Below are positions 24,501-36,500 of a DNA stretch of 64,000 nucleotides, one piece after another. The first letter of the stretch is position 1, and each line of letters opens with the position of its first letter. Under the pieces are notes generated by a model. The model ran no database searches. It was not told the DNA's origin and worked only from the letters and a program-made list of their open reading frames with translations. The DNA lies in the NCBI GenBank assembly GCA_027625915.1, contig JANTQA010000051.1, forward strand, positions 5,580,501 to 5,644,500. Reading direction: 5' to 3'. The position numbers and the translations under genes are program-made. This stretch comes from Anaeramoeba flamelloides. Its lineage: Eukaryota; Metamonada; Anaeramoebidae.

Positions 24501-25863
24501 AGTACTGATTTTCCTTTTCTTCATAATTGGATGGGAAGTGCTTCTCATTTGAGTAATTGCTGTTTTGGGTACTGACATTGCTGCCCATCCCAGTGTTTCC
24601 TGAGAATGACGTTTGGTTTCCAAACATATCCTCACTTCCAAATCCTCCTCTAAACGTGCCGCCAGTGTTTCCAGATTTCATCCTTTCTTCTTTTTCCTGC
24701 TCAATCCTTTGTACTTGTTGTTCTCGCCATCGAACAGCTTGTCGTCGTTTTTCTTCTTCTTTTTCTTTGTAACGTTCTTCGTTAGAACTTTGCATTTTAA
24801 TGTAGGTTTCAATTTGATTTTTTGAGACCTAAAATGTTATTTATGGAATTAGTTTTTGTTGTTTTTGTTTCGGGTTTTGTTTAAATGATTCAAGATTTTG
24901 ATTGAAAGAAAAAATTTTAAAAAATTAATCAAGCGCTCTGAAATAATGCCATTTCAAAAATGGTTTGGATCTTTTGAGAACAAAATTAAACTTGGAGACC
25001 CTTAAAAATAATAAGCCAGCAGTTACTATTATCAAAAAATATTCATTAAACTGCCATCCAAATTTAATAATAAATCAAGAAAAAAATTTTGGCTTTTTGG
25101 GAACGATTTGATTAAAAATTGAAGAAAAGAAACAACAAAACAAAAGAAAGGAGGAAAAATAAATAAAAATAAATTTTTTTTTCTTTTTCCTTTTCATTTG
25201 TTTTTCATTTTTTTCTTTCTGTTTTTTTCATTTTTTTTTTCTTTTTATTTATGTTTTTGTTTTTGTTTTTGTTTTCTCTTTTTTTTTGTTTTGGTTTTTC
25301 CTTTGAAATTTACTCCAAGTTTTTTTATTAATAACATTTAATAATACTGAAAAAAACAGACAATTGTTTTTTTTACAACGAACAACGAAAAAAAATAAAA
25401 AAAAATAAGAAATAAGAAAGTAAAAAAGAAACAAATAAAATAAAAATAAAAAAAAAAAAAAAATTAAATCAAAAAGACGGAAGTTCTTTACATTTTCTTT
25501 ATATCCATTAGCAATAACCTCATCAAAAGCAAAGATTAATTCAAAACCAGACTCTTGAATTCCTTGTTCTGTAAGTTGTGAACAATACTCGGGGACCAAT
25601 CGAGAAAGAAGCCTTAATGTTTCAAGATCTTCAAGTATGTTGCTCGATTTTGTTGTCAAGATTAACAAATACAATTTTTCTATTGATTGGTACACATAAC
25701 GAATGTTATCAGTTTCAACATAAGTGTGTTGTCTTTCACCTTGGATTAATTTTGGGAATGCCGATAAAAGACCTTCAATTTTGGAACTTCTAATCGAAAT
25801 ATATTGTCTTGACAAGATTACTTTTCCTTTTTTTGTTGAAATTGCAACTGAAAGAATTACCAT
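21525..25863 (-). CDS. ARCN1: Coatomer subunit delta (delta-COP, archain), three exons
   Basis: Exons 25492-25863, 23774-24828 and 21525-21825 give a 575-residue protein. Introns of 663 bp and about 1.95 kb have GTAAAG..TTTTAG and GTAAGT..ATATAG borders and keep phase. Exon 1 is the longin-type domain: it reads KGKVILSRQ, IEGLLSAFPKL, SSNILEDLETLRLLSR and FAFDEVIANGYKEN, almost the animal sequence. Exon 2 has the helical basic linker (KEKEEEKRRQ), a Gly/Asn-rich hinge, KKGGPRKGLVLGSR and most of the mu-homology domain. Exon 3 closes that domain with GTRTPVIQQIDGEY and EDGVLEFLIP. Delta-COP is a core subunit of the COPI coat for Golgi-to-ER traffic. In the family its longin part pairs with beta-COP and the C-terminal domain binds tryptophan motifs. 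It is longer than the 511-residue human protein because of the hinge. The acceptor of exon 3 gives Pro-Gly at the join. Confidence 0.96.
22200..22440. repeat. W-type repeat block in delta-COP intron
   Basis: Contains TAGGTTTTTTTTAATTT facing AAAAAAAACCTAGG, and repeated GGCACTTTCC text like the AGTGCCGTAGAGCG block at 35.4 kb. Ends uncertain. Confidence 0.5.
22721..22783 (-). other. tRNA-like sequence (possible tRNA relic or SINE head)
   Basis: On the minus strand TTGGCCAGTGGTAA resembles a D-arm / A box and GGTATTCAAATCC resembles a T-arm / B box one base too long, at roughly tRNA spacing. Between them CATACAA could be an anticodon loop with TAC (valine), but position 33 is A instead of T and the stems pair poorly. 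It is unlikely to be a working tRNA. Confidence 0.3.
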
Positions 25864-27592
25864 ATCTTTTTTTTACGAGTAATTTGTTTGTAAAAATTTG
25901 TGAAAATTAGAAATTTATGACAAGAGAAAATTTGATAAAAAATAAAATTTTGTGATTGATTAATTTATTTCTTGAGATTTTTTTGAGGTAAAACCAATTA
26001 TATTTTTGTTTTGAATATTTGTTATCATGAAACCTGAACAATTATTTTTTAATAATGAATTTTTTTCTGATTTAAGGGCTACTTTTTCTGTTGAAAATGG
26101 GATAAATTTGGGATAAAAATACTCTGGAAAAAGTTCTAAAATCTCAGTTAAATTTACCCATTGGAAATGTTATTTACAAAATAATGACCAAGTTTTGACA
26201 ATTCCAATAATTTTCACAATTTTCACTTTCTGAGATCCAATATAAATTTTATTTCACAATTGTTTAATTTCCATATCAAATCTAGAAACTATTAAAAATT
26301 TTCCAAGCTATTCCAAAGATTTTTAAAAGGTAATTTTATAAGTTAAAAAATGTTTTAAAATTTGAATTTATACTTGTAGATCCCTTAAATTCATTTTTTT
26401 TTAAAATTTTCCTTTAAGTCACTAATCTCAATTAAATTTTTTTACCTAAATTTATTAGATATTGAGAAATTTTTTTGCCAATTACGTAGATTTGAAAAAC
26501 CCTTTTTATTTTCATATTAAACTTATTACTAGATAACAAAACCCTTATTCATAATTTGGATAAAATAAAATAAAAGATACTAGTCCCTTAAAGATCTCTT
26601 ATAATTATTTATTTTTTTTTTTTATGTAGATTATTTTGACTTTGAAATTAGTATTTTTTTGTTTAATTACTTCAGAATGAAAATTCTTTATGAGAAGTGA
26701 AAGTAAAATAAAAAAAATTACACAAAATTCTACGAGGTTGAAGAGTAGTTTCTAATCTTTCTTTTATCCATTTTACAGCAGTTTATTCCAACTATGACTA
26801 TTTTTTGAAAAATAGTCAATTCCATTAAAATTTATTGGTGAATTTATTTAAACCCCCCCCCTTTTAGGGAGTTTAACGTATGCTAGGGGATGTAAATGTA
26901 GGTTTGGATGGTATATTAGGAGATTTAGGTGAGGAATCTAAAAAAAAAAAAATTTGGAGGCAAATCTGGTCTGTTTTACTTGTCTTAAGATGTTAAAAAT
27001 TTCCACTTAACTTTGTTCGTTAAAATTGTGATTTGAATCAATTAGTAAAAATATTTAGTATTGTTTGATTTGAATAATTTTTGGATTTTCAAAAATTTAA
27101 CTAATAAAACACTACCCATCAAAAAATAACCATTTTTCTTTTTACTCTCAAAACCATTAAAAACTCATTAAAATCCTTCACACCAATGAAACTAACCAAG
27201 ATACTCTTGAAAAATAAAATTTGACCATCTTTGACAATTAATAATATATCCTTTACAATATGATGATCTTCAAAAAATAAAGAATCCAAAAAAATTATAT
27301 TAAATAATAAGATTTTTAACGAAGAAAAGAGGTGATTTCTTTTGGACTTATTAATAAATTAAATGTAACTTCATACTGATTCTTATATATGAAATATTAA
27401 TTTAAAAAAATCTTGTTAAGAAATTAAAAAAAAAATAAATTGCAAAATAAAAAATTATTTTGGGATTGAAATTTTCAAAAGAGAATGAAAAAAATAAAAA
27501 TAAGATATTGTATGATATTATTGCGCTGAATAGAGAAAAAATAAAAAAAAAAAAAAAAATAAATGTGAATCAAAAAGATATTATTTTAATAT
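25864..27592. other. Intergenic stretch between delta-COP start and RasGEF end
   Basis: 1.7 kb with no coding signal. Notable only for a run of nine C near 26855 in otherwise AT-rich DNA. It presumably contains the delta-COP promoter and the RasGEF 3' end signals, neither recognisable. Confidence 0.55.
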
Positions 27593-30500
27593 TTACCAAT
27601 TAGCCTTTTCAATTTTCAAACTATAATCCCACATTTCATTTTCTGTTAAAATAGGATCTCTATCTAAAAATTGTTTAACTTGTCGGATATAAGTAAAATT
27701 GTATTTCACAGCTTGGCATTTTTTTATGATTGCAATAATTTCATAAGTTCTACGTTTTTTAGCCCAATTAATTAAATTGCCTTCCAATCTATTTGGCAGT
27801 TCTTCTATATAAACGAGATCAGAAAGGAACACGCCGATAAAGGGAACCATTGGGTAAGAGCTTTCGTTATAAGCCTTTCTTAATTCTTGAAACCCGCCGA
27901 TTGCATTGGTCAATTTACTTAACAATTGGAAAGCTTCCAAATATTTTTTTGGGATTTTTTTCCAAGTGGACTCCTCTAATCTCGAAATCGCAGAACATTC
28001 CAACCCACCCATCAGTGCCATTACATCATTAAAATTATTCATTGATTGCAACCTTAAGGCTAATTTGATTAATTTGATTAAAATTTTGACTCTTTGCTTT
28101 TCATCAGCTTCTTTTAATACCAAAGTCGATGCCCAATCTGCTATTCGGTTAAATCTTCTACTTAACCCGGTAACGTTTGGGCTAATTTCTTGTTTATTTT
28201 TTTGAGTCCACGCCAGATCCAGCAATTCGCTCGTTCTAATTTTCGATAATAAATTCTGTCCAAATATTGATAACACGTTCGCAATGTCTGATTCTTTGAC
28301 ATCAAAAAAAGACATGTCTTCCAATTCTTTATACTTTGGTATCTTTGGTCTCGTTGGTCTAATTACTGGATATTTGATTTGATTAATAATGTCATTGAAC
28401 GTTTTCCAATTCTTCATTATTTTCACACCTCCCCTCTTTTTCGTTAATAATAATTCTAAATATAACCCTTGTTCTTTAATTATCTCATTTTTTTGTTCAT
28501 TGGTGATTAATGTGCTCCTAGCAAAATTCAAGACTAAGTCCTTCACCCCTTTTTGTAATGTAATCGATCTATGCTTAATTATTAAAGTAATTATCTTTAA
28601 AACTTGAAATTGAATTGTTTCCTTTTCCTTTTTGTTTATTTTCTTTTTAGTTAATGGATTGGCTTTTGGTACCTCGAATCTTTCAAATAATTTTTTCATA
28701 AAGAATTCAATTGTGGAGAAGCTTGGTAAAGTTTCATAAAAGATATCTAAAAAATATGGATTAAAATGAAATGGATCAGTTAAGATCTCAATGGATTTGT
28801 TATAACTTGCACCATGGATTTTTTCAAAAAGAAATAATTCTCTTCCTTTTCTCTCTCGTTCAATATCAAAATTTTCTTCCCAAAGTAAATTTTCGATACC
28901 AAATGACATTTTATCCCATGCATGCAAATCATCAGAAACTTTCAAACCTTTATTACTTTCCTTTTTATCATCACCCTTTTTATTACTTTCTGTTTGTTTA
29001 TTATCATTTTTGTTATTATCATTTTCCTTTTTGATCTCTTTTTGAATCTCATTTTTTTCCTTTTGTTGTTCTTGGGTAGTATCTACTTTTTCTTTTACCT
29101 TTTCTTGCTTGATTTTATTTTGATTTTCAATTGGTATTTCGATTTTCTTTTCCACTTTTATTAATTTCAGCGTTGAACCATTTATTATACCCTGCTCAGT
29201 TAGGGTTTTATTTTTTTCTAGTACAATTAATTCGCTTGCCTTTTCCTTTACTTGACTGTTAATTTTATATTCAACATTTAATAACATATATTCAATCATA
29301 ATATTATTATTTTTCATTTCAATTAATTTATATGCATATTTTAAATATTCAATGAAATCAAATACAGGAATACTAAAATCAACAATTAATAAAATATTTT
29401 TTTCGTCAGGTAATAAAATATTCACTTTTCCCGGCTTGTGCTGCAATTTTACACAATCATACCCTAATATCTATATTATTAAATAAATATTAATATTAAT
29501 ATTGTCATTGTTGTTTTTATTATTAATTAGAAGGTTTTTGTTGAGAGAAGGTAAATATGAAAAAAATAAAAATTAGTGTAAAAAAATAAATATTGTTTTA
29601 TTTAAAAATAGGTTTTAAAAATGTAAAATATTGAGCTAAACGAGTAGTTTTTAATCAAAATAAAGTAAATTGGGTTTTGTTTTATTAAAAAAAAAATTGT
29701 AATATTCTAAACTCCATTTCAAAAATTGTGACTCACATAAAATAATAAATTAAAAAAAAATATTCCTTAATATTCAAGAACAACTAATAATTAAATCTTT
29801 ATTAACAATTCACCCTTTAAAATTATTCTAAATATTAAAAAACCTGATATTTTAAAAATTAAAAAAAAAAAATAAAATCAAAAATTAAAAAAAAGTAAAT
29901 CACAATTTTTGAAATGAGCATTACGGATTTTTTATTACTAAACTTTCACTGAAAAAAAGTTTAACAAAAAGATTTTTTGCTGATAATTAAAAATGTTTTA
30001 AAGACATTTTTTTAATATCAATTTTCTGGATGTTTATTTGTATTTTCGAAGTTTTTTTTTTTTTTGAACTTGACGTTTTAGAAAAAAAATAAAAAAAAAA
30101 AAAAGTATAAAAAAAAAGATTAGAAAAAAGAAAAAGAAAAAAAAACGAAAAAAAAATAGAAAAAGTAAAACAAAAAGAAAAAGAAAAACAAAAGAAAAAC
30201 AAAAATTTGTAAAACAAAACATAATTTGACAAAATTACGAAAAAATAATTCTTATCTATAAATTGAAAATATTTTTTTGATAATAATACTGGAATAAACC
30301 CACAAAACCATTTCCAATAACATTATAAAGCGAGTCAAAATTTTTGAAAAATAGTTTAGTAAAAAATAGTCTTTAATGTGTTTTCCACTTTGCACTAAAA
30401 AAATTGAAAACATTAAACAATTATATAAATTAGAGAGCTAAAATATTTTGAGAAATGGAAGATGGGATTGTATTATTTATTATTTCCCTTTTTAAAACAA

Positions 30501-33500
30501 TTTTTATTTACTTAACCAAACATTAAACAATGTAATTATTAAATCTTTATAATATAATCCCCTTTAATCCCAATTATCCAATTATTAGTTTTATATTATC
30601 ATTTCTATTTTGTTCAAAAATATATGAAAAAATTAGTGCATTATCCAGATTAAAAAATTTCTAAATCATTTTATTAGTAATTAGAACAATAATTTTTACA
30701 CAAGATTTCCATTTTTTCCTAAGAATATTCACCAAATTATCCATTTTACTCTTTGTTTATCATTTATTCTTTTTGATTGTTTCGTAAAAATATTTTTTTT
30801 TTGTTTCGAATTACTTTTTTCAAATCTGGATTGAATTATTTTACATTTTAATAACTAATTATTTCACACAAATACATACCTTTATGAATATTAAAACAAT
30901 GCTGTTGTTCAAATCTTTTTCTTTTTTTTTTTCAGTTAACAAAAAAAATATTATTAAAAAAATATATATCTATTAAAAAAAGATAAATAAACTAAAAAAA
31001 AAAAAAATGATAAATAGTTTTTTTTTTTTAATTAAATGTAAAATAAAATATTTTAAAATGAAATATTTATTTAATCTCAAATAATAATTTTTGTTGCCAT
31101 TATAATTCTGACTGGAGAAACAGTTATCATATTACTCAAACAATGTATACTCTCATTATTTGCTATAAATTGATGATTTTTTATTTATTTATTTATTATT
31201 TTTTTGTTAACACATCTTTTCCCTTGTCGTTATTGAGTATTAAATGAATTAGGCAATTCTCTCAAAGCGAAAAAATAAATTTGAAAAATATTTTTTCAGA
31301 TATTAACATTAACCAAAACTATTTTTCAAAAATTTTGACTCACTTTATAATGTTAATGGAAGCTGTTTTGAGGGTTTATCACATATTCTTATCAAAAAAA
31401 TATTTTCAAATTTTTGTATGAGAATCATTTTTTCTAATTTTGAAAATTTTAGTTTTGCTTTTTCAAATTTTTGTTTTTCTTTTGTTTTTCTTTTTCTATT
31501 TTTTTTTCGTTTTTCTTTTTTTTTTCTTTTTTTTGATACTTTTTTTTTTGCAAAAGATCATGTGGAAAAAAAAAAAGAACTTCGAAAAGACAAATAATCA
31601 CTAAGAAAATTGATATTATGTAATGTCTATTTAAAACGAATTTAATTATTAGTAAATAATCTTGCTTTTAACTTTTTTTCAGTGAAAGTTCAGTAATAAA
31701 AAATCTGTAATTCTCATTTCAAAAATTGTGACTCATTTTTTTTTAGTTTTTGATTTTATTTTTTTTTAATTTTTAAAATATCAGGCTTTTTAGATATTTA
31801 GAATGACTTAAAAGTGAATTTCAAATCAGATTTAATTCATTTGTTCTTGAATACTAAATGATATATATATATATATATCAATTTATTATTTCAGTTGACT
31901 CACAATTTTTGAAATGGGTTTAGTTAAATAATTCATTTTATTGTTTTGTTTTTTTTTTTTTGTAAAAAAATTGTTATTGGTATTAAAATTAAAAGATTTA
32001 TTTAGTTAATAATATTGTTTGATATGAAATTTAAAAAAAAAAAAAAAGTATGTTATTTCTTTCGGGGATAATCTTTATGAAACAAAATCATTTCAAATCA
32101 ATTTGAACCCTAAATAAGAATCACACAATAATAAAAAAATAACTCTTTTGAATAATATTTTTTTTTAACTTTGATTTTTTTAAAAAACAGACTCTACCTT
32201 ACGCGTGATTATATTGTATTGAAATTCTCTCGGAAGTTTTCAAGAAGCAGATATTAATAATGATTATTTGTTCTTTATGAAATAAAATAATAATAATAAA
32301 ATAAAAAAAAAAAGAAGAGAAAAAATTTTACTAAAGCTTTTCCCAAATAATAGCCTAATTTTTCTTCTGATTGAGAAGGAATAGAAAAACCAAAAACATC
32401 CATTTTTTTCTGTAATTTTTGTTGAATAATTTTATCTGATGTATTCGATTCAATTTCAAAGAAAGGGAAATATTCGAGTTTCTGTCTTTGTTTAATTTGA
32501 TTAATTTTCTTTTCCTTTTCCATTTTTCTTTGGTTTCCATTATTATTTTTTTGATAATCATGGTAAATCACTGGATATCGTGTACTTGTTCTTTTTCTTT
32601 GCTCCTCAGATAATTCTTGGTAGTATTCTTCATTTTCTAAAATACCTTCATTTTTAATTACGAGAGAATAGTCAATCGAGGAAACAGAATAATTAGTTGT
32701 TAAAATATTCATTATTTTTTTAATAGATAAAGTTGATTCAAAGGTGACAAAAGTTTTTTTTAAATTTTTTAAATAAGAAGGTAAAAAGACATCAATAGTA
32801 TTTGGTACTAATTGCCGAATCATTAATTTTCTATATTTATATTTATAAACTTGGATGTCTTCGCTTAAAAATTCCCCATTTTCTAAATATTTTTCTTTCT
32901 TTAATTCATTAAATAATAATTTTGTTTTTAAAAGGGATAATCTCGTTTTTTGGTTATTATTTAATTCTTTATTTACATCATTATTATCATTGTTATTAAT
33001 AATATTATATTTATTTCCCTTTGTTTCATTATTGGTATTATTAACAGTCAATTCATTCCATTCCCCTGTCGAATTTGAGGCATAAATTGAATATTGATTT
33101 ATTATGCCTTCAAATTTATCAAAACAAAATTTTAATACATCTAGAGTAGTTGCTTCATTTCTAACAATTAATTCATCCAAATCCCCAGTGGGTAACATAA
33201 TTTTGATTGGGATCATCCCTTCTCTTAAATATCTTGAATTTATTCGATTATTTCTTAAAATTAATGACTTTTCTTGATAGATCTTGTTAACGCACTCTTG
33301 CAATGTTCTTTCTATTTCTCCAGACAAAAGTTCTAAATTAAAAAATAATATTTCTTTATATTTATTCAATTCTTCTTCGTATAGCAATCTATTTGATAAC
33401 CTTGTCAAAACTTTTAAAGATGAAATTTTTAAATTTATTGGGACATTTTGATCAATAATTGGTGCTATCACATTAATAAAATCTTGCCCAATTGGATAAT

Positions 33501-36500
33501 ACCCTTGAAATTTTTTTGGGAAATATATTCTTTTTGGTACAGATGTCAATTCTTCATCTTCATATTGTTGAAGGTTTTGGACTGAAATTGATGAATTATA
33601 GTATCTACATAAAATGTCAATTATTAAAATAAAAATTATTTTAAACAACATTATATTGGATTTTATATTAATCGTATTTTTTTCCTCCACAATTCCAGAT
33701 AATTCATAAAAAAAGCCATGATTTTCTAATAATAAATTTAATGTATCAATTTGTTTTTGATATTCTTCATTTCTATATTATTATTGTCGTTTTTTTGTTT
33801 TTAATTTTTTTGAGCGAGTTGTGAATAAAAATTAATTAATTAATGTGAACATAAGAAAATAAAATGCTAAAGTTTGAAGAAATGATCAACTAATAAATAT
33901 AGTTTGATTAATTAAAAATATTATTTTTTCCATTTTTTAAAAAAAAATTAATTCAACCCCCAATTTTCCCAATGAAATGGAAATAAATAAGACAACCAAA
34001 TACTTTATAATTATTATAAACTATTTTTCAAAAATGTTGGCACACTTTATAATGTTATTGGAAGTGGTTTTGAAGTTTTTATTCCAGTATTCTTTTCAAA
34101 AAAAATTTCTTCAATTTTTGGGATCCAAATCATTTTTTCTAATTTCATCAAATTTTTAATTTTTTTTTTTTTTTAAAATTTTTTTTTTTTTTTTTTTTGA
34201 TACTTTTTTTTTTTTAAGAATAATCATAAGTTCAAAAAAAAAAAGATCTTCGAAAATATCGATAAACATTTAGGAAATTGAGAAAATTAAAGGTCTTTTA
34301 AAATTCAGATAATTATTAGTAAAAAATATTCTTTTTAATCATTTTTTCAGTGAAAGTTGAGAATAAAAAATGTGTAATTCTCATTTTGAAAATTGTGATT
34401 AATTTTTTTTAAATTTTTGATTTTATTAATTTTTAAAATATCAGGCTTTTTATATGCTGAGAATGATTTAAAAGTGAATTATTAATCAGATTTAATTAAC
34501 CGTTGTTTTTGAATAATAAAGTATTTTTTTTTTCCAATTTATTTTTTGAGGCAAGTCACAATTTTTGAAATGGTGGTTTTTTTTTCGAAATTAAATATCC
34601 GTTTTTTATCGATCAAATCTTTTTATGAATTGATAACTTTGACTCATTTTATTATTTTTCCATTATTTTTTTTTGGGTTTTTGTAATATTTTCTCTGGGA
34701 AAGAATTTTTTTTTCCTTAGTTTTTTTTTTTTAATTAAAAAGTCGAGAAGAAGGAAAATAATCAACAGTGTGGTTATAATGTCATATGCAAAGTATTGAA
34801 ATCGAAAAATTATGACAACAATTTAACTTGTTCCTTTATGTGGTTGCCTTGTAATAGGATTAAATTTTAATCTGGGTATAAAAATAAAAAAATTGAACTG
34901 GGATGAACTTCTGCCAATTATGGTATTAACTAAAACTTTGGTAACAATGATAATGATTGAGAAATTTCCAGTAATAATCAATATAAAAGGAAACAACCAA
35001 CAGCCCATTCAACACTTGGGGTGCAAAAGAAAAGTTTTTAATTTTGTTTTTACTTTTTTCTATTTTTTTTTTTACTCACTTTCATTTTCAGAAAACTAAA
35101 TTTAGTTTTAAATACTTCTAATGACTGTAATTAAAAGGTTCTTTTGACTACTCTTTGAATTAGCAGTCACAAATTTAGTCACTTCAACCCCCCCTCCTTA
35201 ACATATTAAGAACTCTTGAGCACTTAACCCTTACCAATAAAGCTACTCACTTTCATTTCTTGTTTTTCTTTCTCTTTTTCTGGTCTTCGTTCCAAAAGAA
35301 AAAATTTTCTTTCATTTTTTTAAAGAAAAGATATCCTCTGAGTTATAATTTCGCCTATATTATAGCTAGGATAAAAAAACTCAAAATAAATTTACTGTTT
35401 CAGGAAGTGCCGTAGAGCGACTAGGTTTTTTTTAATTTGAGGAATTTTCTTTTAATTTCTAAAAGTCAAAAAAACCTAATGACGCTTTTCGAGAATTCAA
35501 AAGGATAAAGAAAAATCTTTGATTTTACTCAATTCTTTTAAACTTTGGAAAACCTAACGAAAAGTGTCTTCAAGTCCGTAGAGCGCCTCGTTTTTTTTTT
35601 AATTTAAGAAATTTTCTTTTAATTTCTAAAAGTCAAAAAAACCTAACGGTGGATTTCTTGCTGATTTCTGTTTTATTTGTTAAGTGTTTTAAGTTTTTTT
35701 TGAGGTTTTCTATTTCATTTGTTAAGTGTTCTAGGCTTTTTTGAAGTTTTCTATTTATTTGTAAAATCAATAGATTTTCTTTAGGTTTTTTTGAGTTTTC
35801 TATTTCATCTGTGAAGTGTTCTAGGTTTTTCTGAGGTTTTCTATTTTATTTGTGAAGTGTTCAAGGTTTTTTTTACTTTTTGAAATAAACAGAAAATTAA
35901 ATAAATTTTTGTTTTATTTCTCAAATTAAAAAAAACCTAACTGCAAATTGGATGTAATTTTGTTGAATTGCCTCTTTTCTAACTTGTTTAATATCAAAAA
36001 AAAAAAAAAATGATTAATTTTTTAAGGGTTTACAGCGATTAACAGTATCAAACTAAAAAAATCTCATTTGTTAATATTGAATAGGTATTGCTTGTTTCTA
36101 AATAAACAAAATTAATAATTTTTCTCTCCAAATTAAGTGAAAAATTAAAGTAAAAATGCTTACAGATCTAAATGTAAATCAAAAGGAGTGTCAGGTATCC
36201 ACATTAAAACAAAATATAAAAACCCAAGTTGGTTTTCATTCAGCACCTCTGTTAATAATGAAATTGCTTGATTTGAAAAAATTGATTTCATTTTTGAGAT
36301 TAAAACGTTCCAGTCTTGTTTAATTTGGGAATACTTTTCTGTTATGAAAATCTTGCGTATTTGTTGGTTGTCATCAGCAAAATTTCCTTTTTCAAATGGC
36401 GTTAATAAAAGATCTGAGATGGATTGGATTTTTTTAATAATTAAATTGTTGCCACTATTATCCAAATCTTCTGTCGACGGACTGATTAATAATTCAATTT

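Larger units (their letters stand above)
29441..32331 (-). other. 2.9-kb RasGEF intron 3 filled by family Y elements
   Basis: Donor GTAAAA directly follows the codons for GKAL, and the acceptor TTGCAG directly precedes HKPGKVNILLP; both are phase 0. Two family Y elements make up about 1.26 kb of it. The rest is A/T-run sequence. Confidence 0.75.
33773..36163 (-). other. 2.4-kb RasGEF intron 2
   Basis: Donor GTAAGC at its 5' end and acceptor ATATAG at its 3' end, phase 2 on both sides. It contains a family Y element, a LINE 3' tail and a W repeat with a 41-bp tandem array, which together fill over half of it. Confidence 0.75.

Noticed and set aside
26855-26863. Run of nine C as a signal element
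   Set aside because: An isolated homopolymer with no partner or context; a similar C-rich spot at 35.19 kb is part of a LINE tail.
27593-27600. GTAAAT at the RasGEF stop codon as a further donor site
   Set aside because: The RasGEF domain is complete at this point and no plausible next exon was found before the delta-COP gene.
29987-30232. Phe-rich minus-strand frames
   Set aside because: They lie inside a family Y element over A/G runs and only translate low complexity.
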